A program made the translations under genes and the position numbers. A model generated the notes under the pieces. It ran no database searches. It saw nothing but the letters and a program-made list of their open reading frames with translations, and had not been told where the DNA came from. A stretch of DNA of 64,000 nt from JAXDJH01 sp034663635 (GTDB lineage: Bacteria > Actinomycetota > CADDZG01 > WHSQ01), in NCBI GenBank assembly GCA_034663635.1, contig JAXDJH010000005.1, forward strand, positions 62,001-126,000, written 5' to 3'. Position 1 is the first letter of the stretch; each line of letters begins with the position of its first letter. This document shows positions 49,677 through 58,509 of the stretch, one piece after another.

Positions 49677-50288
49677 TTACTTCTTGAAGGCGTAGTCCGT
49701 GCCGACCTTCGTCGTGTCCGCGTATCCGGTGGGGGCGCCGGTGGGGTAGTTCGATCCGCTGTAGAGGAACGCTTGAGCCTGGGGGGCGGCCAACTTCGCT
49801 CCCTTGGCGAACGCCTTGTTGAGCTTGCGTGGGATCGACAGCTGGGTGCCCAACACCTCGATGGGTACGGCCTCCCCGCCTGCACAGTCGTCGAAGAAAT
49901 ACGCCTCGGCGGCCGTGAGCGCGTTGTTGGCGCCGGGGTAGTAAGCCTCGAACCGAAGGCAGTAGGTGCCGCCCGTGCCGTCCGGGTTGACGCGAACGCG
50001 GTAGCCGATGCCCGTGGTCGCAGGTGGGGCCGCCTCCGTGTCGATCAGGATCGTGAGGTTCTTCGCGTCGTTCGAGAACGTGATGGCCTCAAGGTCGCTG
50101 ACGGTGCCTGCATCGGCAGCCGTTTGGTCGCCCGTTGAACCGTCGCCCGTCCCTTGATCGTTGACGAAGTTGGCGTCGCCCACCGGGTCTTCGATCTGGG
50201 GCTTGGATGCCGCTGCTGCGCTAAGCGTCGATGACGCGAGGATCGTGGCCGCGCCCAGCGCCACCGCGATCGAGCCGATCCGCTTCAT
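49677..50288 (-). CDS. Secreted protein related to the one at 42477-43166
   Basis: 203 residues from ATG 50288, with GAGGAGG nine bases upstream; the longer frame is not supported. Signal peptide about 1-26 (STLSAAAAS). The mature part starts PQIEDPVGDANFV and continues DLEAITFSNDAKNLTILIDTE ... GIGYRVRVNPDGTGGTYCLRF, which parallels TDEAGDWGANV ... ASITMADAKTVNFVIKL ... YNWDVAVDGE in the other gene. A beta-sandwich of CBM9/DOMON kind is inferred. Function unknown. Confidence 0.65.
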   Translation of the reverse strand: MKRIGSIAVALGAATILASSTLSAAAASKPQIEDPVGDANFVNDQGTGDGSTGDQTAADAGTVSDLEAITFSNDAKNLTILIDTEAAPPATTGIGYRVRVNPDGTGGTYCLRFEAYYPGANNALTAAEAYFFDDCAGGEAVPIEVLGTQLSIPRKLNKAFAKGAKLAAPQAQAFLYSGSNYPTGAPTGYADTTKVGTDYAFKK

Positions 50289-50380
50289 AAGGGTTGCCTC
50301 CTCGTGTGAGCGGCAGACGACGTCCGAGCGTCCACTCGCTAGTGGATTGATTCGACAAATGACCCCCAAAGCCCTTCACT

Positions 50381-51253
50381 GTGGCCGTGGATGAGACCTT
50401 CGTAGATGTCGACGGCGGGCGCATATGGGTAGGGATCGAAGGGAATGGCCCAGGCGATCCGCTGATCTGTGTCCATGGCGGGCCGGGCTCGACCCATCGT
50501 GCGCTTCGTTCCCTTTCGGCGATGTCCGGACGAAAGTTCGTTCTCTACGACCAACTCGGCAGCGGCGACTCGGACCACCCTGATGACGACTCGCTGTGGG
50601 TCCTCGAGCGGTTCGTCGATGAGCTCGCGCGGTTACGCGAAGCCCTCGGCCTCGACGACGTTCACGTCCTCGGTCATTCGTGGGGAGGCACGATCGCTGC
50701 GGCTTACGCCGCGACGCAACCCGACGGGCTGACGTCGGTCACTCTCTCGAGTCCGCTTATCAGCAGCGTGCGATGGGCTGAAGACATGATCCGTTTGCGT
50801 GCGGCGCTGCCCGAAGACGTGCAGAAGACCCTGATCCACCATGAAGAGAAGGGCTATACCTCGTGTCCTGAATACACGGCGGCTTCGCTGGTGTTCTACA
50901 AACGTCACGTCTGCAGGATCGATCCATGGCCGGACGAGGTGGAAGAGGGGTTCTTGCACATGAACGCAGAGCTCTACCTGAGGATGTGGGGGCCGAGCGA
51001 ACATGCTCCCGACGGAACCCTGAAGGATATGGATCTGACCGATGAGCTCTCCAAGATCAGGTGTCCGGCCCTCTTCGCGTGCGGCCGTTACGACGAGGCG
51101 ACACCCGAATCCACCGAAGCCTTTGCATCATTGACGCCCAACTCTGAGTTCGTGGTGTTCGAGGAGAGCTCCCATCGGGCTCCACTCGAGGAGCGCGAGC
51201 TCTATCTGAAAACGATCGGCGACTTCCTCGAGCGCGCAGAGAACGGCCGATGA
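50381..51253 (+). CDS. Proline iminopeptidase-type alpha/beta hydrolase
   Basis: 290 residues from GTG. Oxyanion motif CVHGGPGSTHRALRSL, nucleophile elbow VLGHSWGGTIAAAYA (Ser about 105), acid in FACGRYDEATPE and His in FEESSHRAPLEE make a complete triad. YDQLGSGDSD is the characteristic block of the proline iminopeptidase/tripeptidyl aminopeptidase family, which removes N-terminal proline. The next gene, RidA-like, starts inside its stop (ATGA 51250-51253). Confidence 0.92.
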   Translation: MAVDETFVDVDGGRIWVGIEGNGPGDPLICVHGGPGSTHRALRSLSAMSGRKFVLYDQLGSGDSDHPDDDSLWVLERFVDELARLREALGLDDVHVLGHSWGGTIAAAYAATQPDGLTSVTLSSPLISSVRWAEDMIRLRAALPEDVQKTLIHHEEKGYTSCPEYTAASLVFYKRHVCRIDPWPDEVEEGFLHMNAELYLRMWGPSEHAPDGTLKDMDLTDELSKIRCPALFACGRYDEATPESTEAFASLTPNSEFVVFEESSHRAPLEERELYLKTIGDFLERAENGR

Positions 51254-51642
51254 CCGTCGAGAGGCTAGACATCTCCGATGATCTGGGAGTGTCGCCCGGC
51301 TACGCATACGCGTCGAAGGCGACGGGCGGCACCACCGTTTACACGGCGGGAGCCGTGCCCGTCGATCAAGATGGCAACTTGATAGGGCCGGGCGACATCG
51401 AAGCCCAAACCAGAGCGGTGGTGGCCAACCTCCAGATCGTTCTTGAGAGAGCGGGCGCGACCGCGGACGACGTCGTGAAGACGACGATCTACGTGGCGGG
51501 GGCCGAACAAGCCGACCTACCAAAGGTGTGGAGCGTGTTCGCGGAGAGCCCTCTCGTCGCGGCTCCGAGCACTCTGCTCGGAGTGACTTTCCTCGGCTAC
51601 ACCGGTCAGCTCGTCGAGATCGAAGCGATCGCCGTCATCTGA
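51250..51642 (+). CDS. RidA (YjgF/YER057c/UK114) family protein
   Basis: 130 residues, the usual size. RidA hydrolyses reactive enamine/imine intermediates. Seen are SPGYAYASKATGGTTVYTAGAVPVDQDGNLIGPGDIEAQTRAVVANLQIVLERAGATADDVVKTTIYV and LGVTFLGYTGQLVEIEAIAVI. The invariant Arg near position 105 in classical RidA (PARxxV) is replaced here: the segment reads APSTLLGV, with Thr in the Arg position. That would place it in an Rid subfamily with altered activity. It is translationally coupled to the iminopeptidase. Confidence 0.9.
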   Translation: MTVERLDISDDLGVSPGYAYASKATGGTTVYTAGAVPVDQDGNLIGPGDIEAQTRAVVANLQIVLERAGATADDVVKTTIYVAGAEQADLPKVWSVFAESPLVAAPSTLLGVTFLGYTGQLVEIEAIAVI

Positions 51643-51645
51643 CCG

Positions 51646-52224
51646 TTAGGGGTGGAGCTTCTCTCCGGCCTTGAGCATCGCGACGAACTTCTCGATCCGG
51701 CGTGCGCGTGTCTCGGGCTTCTTTGCGTCCTGAATGCGATACAGGATCGCGTAACGATTCGTGCTGTTGAGGCTAGCGAAGAAGTCTCGGGCCTTCTTGC
51801 TCCTATCCAGCTCTTTCTGCAGGTCGGGCGGAACAGAGATCTTGCTTGGAGGGTCGTAGGCCGCATCCCACCGACCATCTGCTTTGGCTCGCTCGACTTC
51901 ACGTAAACCGGCGGGCTTCATCTCACCCGACGCGATCAGTTCCTCCGCTCTCGTAGCGTTCTTCTTCGACCACTTGCTCCGGGCGCGCCTCGGCGTGAAG
52001 CGTTGGACCCAGTAGGCATCGTCGACTGACTTGGCTTGGCCGTCGATCCAGCCGTAACGCAACGCGATGTCGAGAGCTTCGTCATGGGTCAACGACGGGA
52101 TGCCGGAGTTCTTCTTGGCCAACTTCAGCCAGATCCCGTCAGACTTCGAGTGCTCCTTCGCCAACCAGGCCGCGAATTTCGCCTGCGATGCGAACGCGAT
52201 GACCGGGTCGTCCTGGATGCCCAC
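51646..52224 (-). CDS. YdeI/OmpD-associated family protein
   Basis: 192 residues. FASQAKFAAWLAKEHSKSDGIWLKLAKKNSGIPSLTHDEALDIALRYGWIDGQ, WVQRFTPRRARSKWSKKN and DFFASLNSTNRYAILYRIQDAKKPETRARRIEKFVAML form the standard YdeI pattern. The family is named from E. coli resistance to cationic peptides, but its biochemistry is not settled. It converges on ridA with three bases between the stops. Confidence 0.9.
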   Translation of the reverse strand: MGIQDDPVIAFASQAKFAAWLAKEHSKSDGIWLKLAKKNSGIPSLTHDEALDIALRYGWIDGQAKSVDDAYWVQRFTPRRARSKWSKKNATRAEELIASGEMKPAGLREVERAKADGRWDAAYDPPSKISVPPDLQKELDRSKKARDFFASLNSTNRYAILYRIQDAKKPETRARRIEKFVAMLKAGEKLHP

Positions 52225-52250
52225 GGTCAGACATCGTAGCTAGGGCTGGG

Positions 52251-54515
52251 CTACCCGTTCTCCTCGAGGTGGTAGGGGACGCTCGCCAGCACGATGCCTC
52301 TTTCGAACAGCAGTCGCCGTTTGACGATCAGAGCGGTCTGCCCATGGAGGAACTGGTGGCGGAGCTTCTGGACGACGAACTCCGGCACGACAATAGTCAC
52401 CACACGTTCGACACCGTCCGAGTCGAACTGCCGCACGTATTCCGCCAGAGAACGTCCGATGTCTCGGAACGGGGAGTCGTGGATCTCTAGCGGGACGGGG
52501 ATGGCGTTCTGAAGCCACCGTTCTCCGATCTTCTCGCTGTCTGCAGGGTCGAGCGCGAAAGAGAGCGCTCGAAGATCTGTCGCGCCGAGAGTCTCCGCAT
52601 GCTCGATCGCTTGGAGAGCTGCGTTGTGAACTCCGGAGACGAGAACGATGACGATGTTTCGAGCCGGTTCACTTGCCTCGTCGCGTTTGATGTCCAGATC
52701 GCGGCGAAGCACTGGGATGTTGAGCACGTTGACCGCAGATTGCCGCAGCAGCGATGCCTTCAACCGGTGAAGACGGGGATGCAGAAGGATCTCGAGGAGG
52801 CCGCTCCGCTCGAGAACCTCAGGAACGACGACGGTCAGGAAGTCCTCCGGCTCGAGCTGAGCCTTCATCTCGTTCAGATGCGGCTTGAGCGCTTCAGCCA
52901 GCGAGCCCTTCTGCTCGCAAACGGTGATGGGCATCTCGGGCGCGAGCCGCTTCCAGGGGGCCGCGACGGCAGCGTCGAAGGTCACCGCTGAAGCCTTGCG
53001 AGGCCTGATGTGTCGCACGTAACCCACGGCGCGTGCTGCAGCTGCGTCGACGCGGTCGACGAGGATGACGATCGACTGGTTGCCGGCGCGCCGATCAAGG
53101 GGTCGCCGATCGGGATGCGCCAGTTGCTCTGCAACGGAGGAGTAGTGGGAGTTGATTCCGCGCATCAGCAGGATCAGGAGCGGGATGGCGCACACGACGA
53201 TCCAGGCTCCACCCTTGAACTTCGTCGTCACCACCACACAGAAAACAATCCCCGTGACGACAGTGCCGAAGCCGTTGATGAAGGCCTTGTGCCGCCACCC
53301 TTGCTGACGCTCTTTCCTCCAGTGCACGACCATGCCGGCCTGCGAGAGCGTGAATGAGATGAAGACGCCCACGAGATAGAGCTGGATCAACTTGTTGAGG
53401 TCTGCGTGGAAGACGACGACGAGCATCAAAGCCAGGCCCGCCAGGATGACGACGCCGTTCGAGAAGACGAGCCGATCCCCACGGTTCATGAACTGCCGTG
53501 GCATGAATCGGTCCTGCGCCAGGATCGCGGAAAGCCTCGGGAAGTCTTGGAACGCGGTGTTCGCGGCGAGCACGAGGATGCCCGCAGTCATCACCTGCAA
53601 GACATAGAACATGAATCCGCCGCCGAAGACCGTGTGCGCGATTTGGGCAACCACCGTACGGTCGGCCCCCTCGACGAACACGACATGGGTATGTCGCGCA
53701 AGCCATGAGATCCCCATAAACATCGAGATGGACATCACTCCCATAATCGTGAGAGTGCTCGCGGCATTGCGTGACTGCGGGTAACGAAAAGCCGGGACGC
53801 CGTTGGATACGGCTTCGACGCCCGTCAGTGCAGTCGTTCCCGCGGCGAAGGCCTTCAGGATCAGGAACAGACCGATCCCTCGTTCCGCCGCGAGATGAAG
53901 ATGGGCGCTCTCGGCAAGTGGGCACCCGCCGACACATTTCACGAAACCCGCAACCAAGAGGATATAGATCGACAGTACGAAGCCGTACGTCGGTATCGCG
54001 AACAGAGTGCCCGACTCTTTCGTCCCTCTGAGGTTCATGAGCGTGACGAAGACGACGAACCCGAGGGTCATCAGCAACTTCTCGCTTAAGAGGTTGGGAG
54101 CCATTGAAACGATCGCGTCGACTCCGGCAGTGACCGAAACGGAGACTGTAAGGACGTAGTCGATCAGCAAAGCAGCGGCGGCGAGAAGTCCCGGGTAATC
54201 CCCGAGATTCTCGCGGGCAACGATGTATGCACCGCCACCATTGGGATACGCGCGGACCGTCTGGCGGTAGGAAACCACGACGGTGGCCAACAGGATCGCG
54301 ACCGCCGCCGAGATCGGAATCACGAGGTGCAACGCAGCGGATCCGGCCAGACCCAGCACGAGAAGGATCTCTTGGGTGGCGTAGGCGTTCGAGGAGAGTG
54401 GGTCGGAGGAGAACACCGGCAACGCCAGGACCTTGGGCAGAAGAGTGTGTTCGAGCTCTCCGGTTGCCATCGCCCGGCCGACGAGCACGCGCTTCATCGC
54501 CCTCGCCAAACTCAT
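52251..54515 (-). CDS. KimA-like APC-superfamily potassium transporter
   Basis: 754 residues. The opening LALPVFSSDPLSSNAYATQEIL is the KimA/YdaO-type signature, followed by 12 membrane segments to about residue 460, including YPNGGGAYIVARENLG. The cytosolic C-terminal part of about 290 residues holds two USP-like Rossmann repeats (SIVILVDRVDAAAARAV; NIVIVLVSGVHNAALQAIEHAETLGATDLRALSFAL) and is longer than in B. subtilis KimA (607). KimA imports K+ with H+. It is divergent from a KdpDE-like system. I find no c-di-AMP (ydaO) riboswitch in its 131-base leader. Confidence 0.85.
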   Translation of the reverse strand: MSLARAMKRVLVGRAMATGELEHTLLPKVLALPVFSSDPLSSNAYATQEILLVLGLAGSAALHLVIPISAAVAILLATVVVSYRQTVRAYPNGGGAYIVARENLGDYPGLLAAAALLIDYVLTVSVSVTAGVDAIVSMAPNLLSEKLLMTLGFVVFVTLMNLRGTKESGTLFAIPTYGFVLSIYILLVAGFVKCVGGCPLAESAHLHLAAERGIGLFLILKAFAAGTTALTGVEAVSNGVPAFRYPQSRNAASTLTIMGVMSISMFMGISWLARHTHVVFVEGADRTVVAQIAHTVFGGGFMFYVLQVMTAGILVLAANTAFQDFPRLSAILAQDRFMPRQFMNRGDRLVFSNGVVILAGLALMLVVVFHADLNKLIQLYLVGVFISFTLSQAGMVVHWRKERQQGWRHKAFINGFGTVVTGIVFCVVVTTKFKGGAWIVVCAIPLLILLMRGINSHYSSVAEQLAHPDRRPLDRRAGNQSIVILVDRVDAAAARAVGYVRHIRPRKASAVTFDAAVAAPWKRLAPEMPITVCEQKGSLAEALKPHLNEMKAQLEPEDFLTVVVPEVLERSGLLEILLHPRLHRLKASLLRQSAVNVLNIPVLRRDLDIKRDEASEPARNIVIVLVSGVHNAALQAIEHAETLGATDLRALSFALDPADSEKIGERWLQNAIPVPLEIHDSPFRDIGRSLAEYVRQFDSDGVERVVTIVVPEFVVQKLRHQFLHGQTALIVKRRLLFERGIVLASVPYHLEENG

Positions 54516-54549
54516 GTCGAAAGCCTGTCAGCAGCCCCGTGTGGGAGCC

Positions 54550-54613
54550 GTAAGGACCGGGTCGTCGAGCGTAAGGATTCCGTGAGTTTTGTGATTCAGG
54601 ATCGGAGCCTTAC
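54550..54613. promoter_or_regulatory. Three GTAAGG elements between the KimA-like and KdpD-like genes
   Basis: GTAAGGA occurs at 54550-54556 and again at 54571-54577, 21 bases apart (two helical turns), and CCTTAC (its reverse complement) at 54608-54613. The spacing suits a winged-helix response regulator of the OmpR/KdpE type, which is encoded just downstream. Evidence is pattern only. Confidence 0.35.
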
Positions 54614-54646
54614 GAGTTGAGCGCGCCATAGGCGGACAATGGATAG

Positions 54647-56077
54647 ATGGATGGCTCGGCTTGGGTGTGGGCCCCTTCGAAGCCAAGGGCATGGCGCGCA
54701 TTCCTGGCAGCTGTAGTTGGCCCGGCGCTGGTGACGCTTCTTGCGGTGCCAAAGGAGAACCCGCCGGAAACGGTGGTAGCCGTCCTTTACGTCCTGGCCG
54801 TTGTGATCGCCGCGGGAGTTGGGGGTGCGGGGGCCGGACTTGCCGCATCAGTCCTGTCGTTTCTGACTCTTAACTTCTTCTTCACCCCGCCTCTGCATTC
54901 GTTCGGGGTCGGCACGTTCGCGCATCTCGCTGCATTGATCGTTTTCCTCATCGCTTCCGGAATCGTCGGAATGCTCTTCTCGTCGGCAGTGTCTCAACGG
55001 GCCCGTGCCGAGCGCCGGGAAGTTGAGACGCGCTTGCTGAATCAACTGGCGACGCGGCTGCTTGCCGGAGATGAGGTGGAGAAAGTCCTCGCTGGTTTCG
55101 CGGACGACGTTTGCAAGACTCTCAGCGTCGGTAGGTGCGAGATCACAACTTCATTCACCGAGCCGGTAGTAATTCCCTTGGATGCACCGGCGGGCGATGT
55201 CTACTCGGTCGAACTGGTGGCGCAGGGACGCAACATCGGCTCGATGACGATCGCAGATCCACCGGCAGGAGCGGAGCTCGATCAAGATCAACGCCGGACA
55301 GTCGACGCCTTGGCGGGTCAACTCGCGGTGGCACTCGAAGCGATGCGCTTGAGTCTCGAAGTGAGGAATGCGGAATTGGAAGCCGAAGCGAGCAGGATGA
55401 AAGCCGCGCTCTTCTCCGGAGTTACGCACGATGTGAAGACGCCTCTCGGCGCCATCACCACGTCGGTCACTAGCCTGCTCGACGGCGTGGGATTCTCATC
55501 CGAGGCGCGTAGAGAACATCTCGAGACGATCAAACAGGAAGCAGAGAGACTCAATCGCGTAGTGAACAACCTTTTGGACCTCGCTCGCGTGCGCGCCGGC
55601 GCGTTGGTTCCGCACAAAAGTCCAAGTCCGATCGACGAACTCATGGAGAGTGTCGTGGGTCGTCTCCGGCCCTTGTTGGAAGGACGAGAGGTCGACATCC
55701 GATTGGGTGACCATCTTGTGGACGTGCCGATGGACGTCGTACAAGTCGACCAAGTGCTTACGAACCTCGTCGAGAACGCGATCAAGTTTAGTCCGGAAGC
55801 TTCCCCCATAACTCTCACGGCGATGGGGGATAGCAGTGGCGTCCGCGTCACCGTGTCGGATAAAGGTACGGGCATCCCCAAAGCGAACCTTGCCCGCGTT
55901 TTCGAGCCGTTCGAGACGGGTGGCGAGAAGAACTCCGGCACAGGACTCGGATTGGCCATCGCACGCGCCATCGTTGCGGCACACGGCGGACGCATCTGGG
56001 CCTCCGCTGCCCCAGGCGGAGGTACGGCGATCACGTTCGAACTTCCGTGTGCGGAACTCTCTCCGGTGGGCGTGTGA
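54647..56077 (+). CDS. KdpD-type sensor histidine kinase, short form
   Basis: 476 residues. Four membrane segments between about 15 and 125 (FLAAVVGPALVTLLAV; VVAVLYVLAVVIAAGVGG; SFLTLNFFFTPPLHSFGV; LAALIVFLIASGIVGMLF) match the DUF4118 region of KdpD. A GAF-like stretch, a dimerisation helix with H261 in SGVTHDVKTPLGAI and an ATPase domain (NLVENAIKFSPE; DKGTGIPKANLARVFEPF; GTGLGLAIARAIV) follow. The roughly 400-residue N-terminal KdpD/USP part of E. coli KdpD is absent. Its stop overlaps the regulator start (TGATG). Confidence 0.9.
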   Translation: MDGSAWVWAPSKPRAWRAFLAAVVGPALVTLLAVPKENPPETVVAVLYVLAVVIAAGVGGAGAGLAASVLSFLTLNFFFTPPLHSFGVGTFAHLAALIVFLIASGIVGMLFSSAVSQRARAERREVETRLLNQLATRLLAGDEVEKVLAGFADDVCKTLSVGRCEITTSFTEPVVIPLDAPAGDVYSVELVAQGRNIGSMTIADPPAGAELDQDQRRTVDALAGQLAVALEAMRLSLEVRNAELEAEASRMKAALFSGVTHDVKTPLGAITTSVTSLLDGVGFSSEARREHLETIKQEAERLNRVVNNLLDLARVRAGALVPHKSPSPIDELMESVVGRLRPLLEGREVDIRLGDHLVDVPMDVVQVDQVLTNLVENAIKFSPEASPITLTAMGDSSGVRVTVSDKGTGIPKANLARVFEPFETGGEKNSGTGLGLAIARAIVAAHGGRIWASAAPGGGTAITFELPCAELSPVGV

Positions 56078-56781
56078 TGGCGACCGGTCGCGTGTTGGTG
56101 GTCGACGACGATCCTCAGATGCTTCGCGCGGTCGAAAATGCCCTAAAGGCTCGCGGGTATGGCGTTTTCACCGCCGACAGTGGTGAGAGCGCGCTAGGTG
56201 TGCTAGCGGAGGAAGACCTCGATCTTCTCTTGCTCGATCTCGGCCTTCCCGGGATCCAGGGTCGGGATGTGATCGAACGGTTGAGGGGTTGGTCCGAGCT
56301 TCCGGTCATCGTGATCTCAGTGCGTGACGGGCAGGATGACAAAGTGGCCGCGCTCGATGCGGGCGCGGACGATTACGTGACGAAGCCGTTCGGCATGAAG
56401 GAGCTGCTCGCCCGGATGCGCGCGGTCCAACGCCGCATGGCTACTGATGATGTCTCCGATCCGATCCTCGACTTCGAGGGACTGCAGATAGATCTAGTCA
56501 GGCAACTGGTGAGATTGGACGACCAGCCCATCCATCTCACTCCGACGGAGTACCGGCTCCTAGAAGCTATGGCTACCAACCCCGGCAAGCTACTGACTCA
56601 TCGCTGGCTGCTCCAGAGCGTCTGGGGTCAGGGCTACGGCACCGAGTCGCACTACCTTCGTCTCTACGTGAAGCAGCTCAGGCAGAAGTTGAAGGATTCT
56701 CCGGCTCATCCTCGATGGATCACCACCGAACCTGGGCTCGGCTACCGCTGGCTGCCGGAGGCCCAAACCGATCTCCTGTAG
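56077..56781 (+). CDS. KdpE-type OmpR/PhoB response regulator
   Basis: 234 residues from ATG 56077. The receiver domain has acidic pocket D10-D12 and phosphoacceptor D54 (LLLLDLGLPG), with VISVRDGQDDKVAALDAGADDYVTKPFGMKELLARMRA. The C-terminal winged helix (LVRLDDQPIHLTPTEYRLLEAMATNPGKLLTHRWLLQSVWGQGYGTESHYLRLYVKQLRQKLK) is of KdpE type. It is coupled to the kinase gene and probably controls the divergent KimA-like gene. No kdpFABC genes are present. Confidence 0.93.
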   Translation: MATGRVLVVDDDPQMLRAVENALKARGYGVFTADSGESALGVLAEEDLDLLLLDLGLPGIQGRDVIERLRGWSELPVIVISVRDGQDDKVAALDAGADDYVTKPFGMKELLARMRAVQRRMATDDVSDPILDFEGLQIDLVRQLVRLDDQPIHLTPTEYRLLEAMATNPGKLLTHRWLLQSVWGQGYGTESHYLRLYVKQLRQKLKDSPAHPRWITTEPGLGYRWLPEAQTDLL

Positions 56782-56813
56782 ACACCGCTACCCGTCCATG
56801 CAACGTTAGGCCA

Positions 56814-58499
56814 GTGAAGAGATACGCATCGATCGTCATCGCGGCAGCGCTCGTGAGTGGCATCGAGGGTCCCTCGACGGGCGACGCACGCACCTCTCTC
56901 GCTCATCCCCGTCGATACGTTGTGTTGTTCGAGGTTGGATCCCGCACCTCTTCATCGACCGCGGTACTCGAATCACTGGGCGCGAAGGTGCTCAAGGTAA
57001 ATGCCCACATCGGGCTGGCAACCGTCCAGTCATCAAGCGCAGCGTTTACCTCACAAGTGATGAGCACGGGGCGTTTCGCCGGAGTAGCGCGAGACCGTGG
57101 GATGGCGGCAGTTCCTCGTCGCGCTCCTACGCCACGTCCAGGCCCACTCGTGGGACGGGCGCGTCCCAAAGGATCTGTAGCGCGATTTACCGCGGCCGGT
57201 GGGGACCCGCTCTACAAATACCAATGGAACATGAAGATGGTCGACGCGAGCCGGACGGGTTCCTATGCGGTCGAGAAGGGAGATCCCCGCGTTCTAGTCG
57301 GCGTCATGGACACGGGGATCGAAGCTCGCCACCCAGATCTGAGGGGCGCGGTGTCCCGCTCTCTTTCCCGAAATTTCGTCACCGATATGCCCGATGTCGA
57401 CGGCCCCTGCAACCAGGAGAAGGATCGTTCCTGCAGCGATCCACCTCTGAGCGATCCGGTTGGGCACGGAACCTGGGTCGCTTCTGCCATCGCAGCTCGC
57501 CTCGACGGATTCGGCATATCGGGCGTCGCGCCCAAAGTGAAGCTCGTCAGCCTTAGGGCCATCCAGGATTCCGGATACATCTTTCTCCAATCGTTCGTCG
57601 ACGGCCTGACTTACGCGGCCGACAATGGGATCGACGTCGTCAACATGAGTTTCTTCATCGATCCCTGGCTGTTCAATTGCCCGTCGAACTCCGCGGACAG
57701 TGAGCATGCCCAACTCGAGCAGGCGACGATCATCGAAACGGTTCAACGCACGGTCGACTACGCGCGCGGCAAGGGCGTGACCATGGTTGCGGCATTGGGC
57801 AACGAGTGGGCCGATCTGGCGCACCCGACGACAGACGAGATCAGCCCGGACTACCCACCAGGCAGCGAATACCCGCGCACTGTAGATGACTCATGCTTGG
57901 AGCTTCCAGCTGAGGCAACGGGAGTCATCGGTGTAAGCGCGCTCGGCCCCAGCGGGAGAAAGTCGTGGTACTCGAACTGGGGCCTCGGGCCCGCCGACGT
58001 CGCCGCCCCTGGCGGGGACGACTTCGACCCCGCCGCCGACTTGCCTTTGAATCTCCCACTGGGCGCGACATCTAAGGAGTCGCTTAAGGCCTCCGGCGCG
58101 CTCGATGGGAAAGGACGGCCGCGCGATCCATTCGTTCTGAGAAGGTGCAAGGAACGCGGACCCTGTGCTTATTACTCGTTCGGCGCCGGCACCTCCTACT
58201 CTGCGCCGATAGCGGCAGGGGTTGCTGCGTTGATAGTCAGCCTGTCGGGCACCGACGACGGCGAGGGGGGTTTGACGATGTCTCCGGACGCGGTCGAGGC
58301 GGCGTTGTTCGCCAGCGCCAGCCCGCACGCATGTCCGGAAAGCGGAAAGCAGGAGTATCCCGAGATCGGAGACACCTTCGAGTCGTTCGGGTACAGCTGG
58401 CAAGACTTCACGGCGACGTGCGAGGCGGGCGAGGGCAACCTCAACGGGTTCTACGGATCCGGGATCGTCAACGCATTGAATGCCGTCATGCCGGGCTAG
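56814..58499 (+). CDS. Secreted S8-family subtilisin-like serine protease
   Basis: 561 residues from GTG 56814; the longer frame only overlaps kdpE. A signal-like N-terminus (VIAAALVSGIEG) and a propeptide of about 110 residues precede the catalytic domain. Asp166 in VGVMDTGIEARHPDL, His218 in VGHGTWVASAIAA, Asn in ALGNEWA and Ser463 in GTSYSAPIAAGVAAL complete the subtilase set. A Cys-rich insert lies after the Asp motif (CNQEKDRSC) and a C-terminal Cys pair (HACPESG ... ATCEAGEG). It probably degrades proteins outside the cell. Confidence 0.93.
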   Translation: MKRYASIVIAAALVSGIEGPSTGDARTSLAHPRRYVVLFEVGSRTSSSTAVLESLGAKVLKVNAHIGLATVQSSSAAFTSQVMSTGRFAGVARDRGMAAVPRRAPTPRPGPLVGRARPKGSVARFTAAGGDPLYKYQWNMKMVDASRTGSYAVEKGDPRVLVGVMDTGIEARHPDLRGAVSRSLSRNFVTDMPDVDGPCNQEKDRSCSDPPLSDPVGHGTWVASAIAARLDGFGISGVAPKVKLVSLRAIQDSGYIFLQSFVDGLTYAADNGIDVVNMSFFIDPWLFNCPSNSADSEHAQLEQATIIETVQRTVDYARGKGVTMVAALGNEWADLAHPTTDEISPDYPPGSEYPRTVDDSCLELPAEATGVIGVSALGPSGRKSWYSNWGLGPADVAAPGGDDFDPAADLPLNLPLGATSKESLKASGALDGKGRPRDPFVLRRCKERGPCAYYSFGAGTSYSAPIAAGVAALIVSLSGTDDGEGGLTMSPDAVEAALFASASPHACPESGKQEYPEIGDTFESFGYSWQDFTATCEAGEGNLNGFYGSGIVNALNAVMPG

Positions 58500-58509
58500 C
58501 CCGAGAGAC

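Noticed and set aside
54516..54646. c-di-AMP (ydaO) riboswitch expected before a KimA gene
   Set aside because: None of the conserved ydaO blocks is visible on the minus strand, and the 131 bases also have to hold two divergent promoters.
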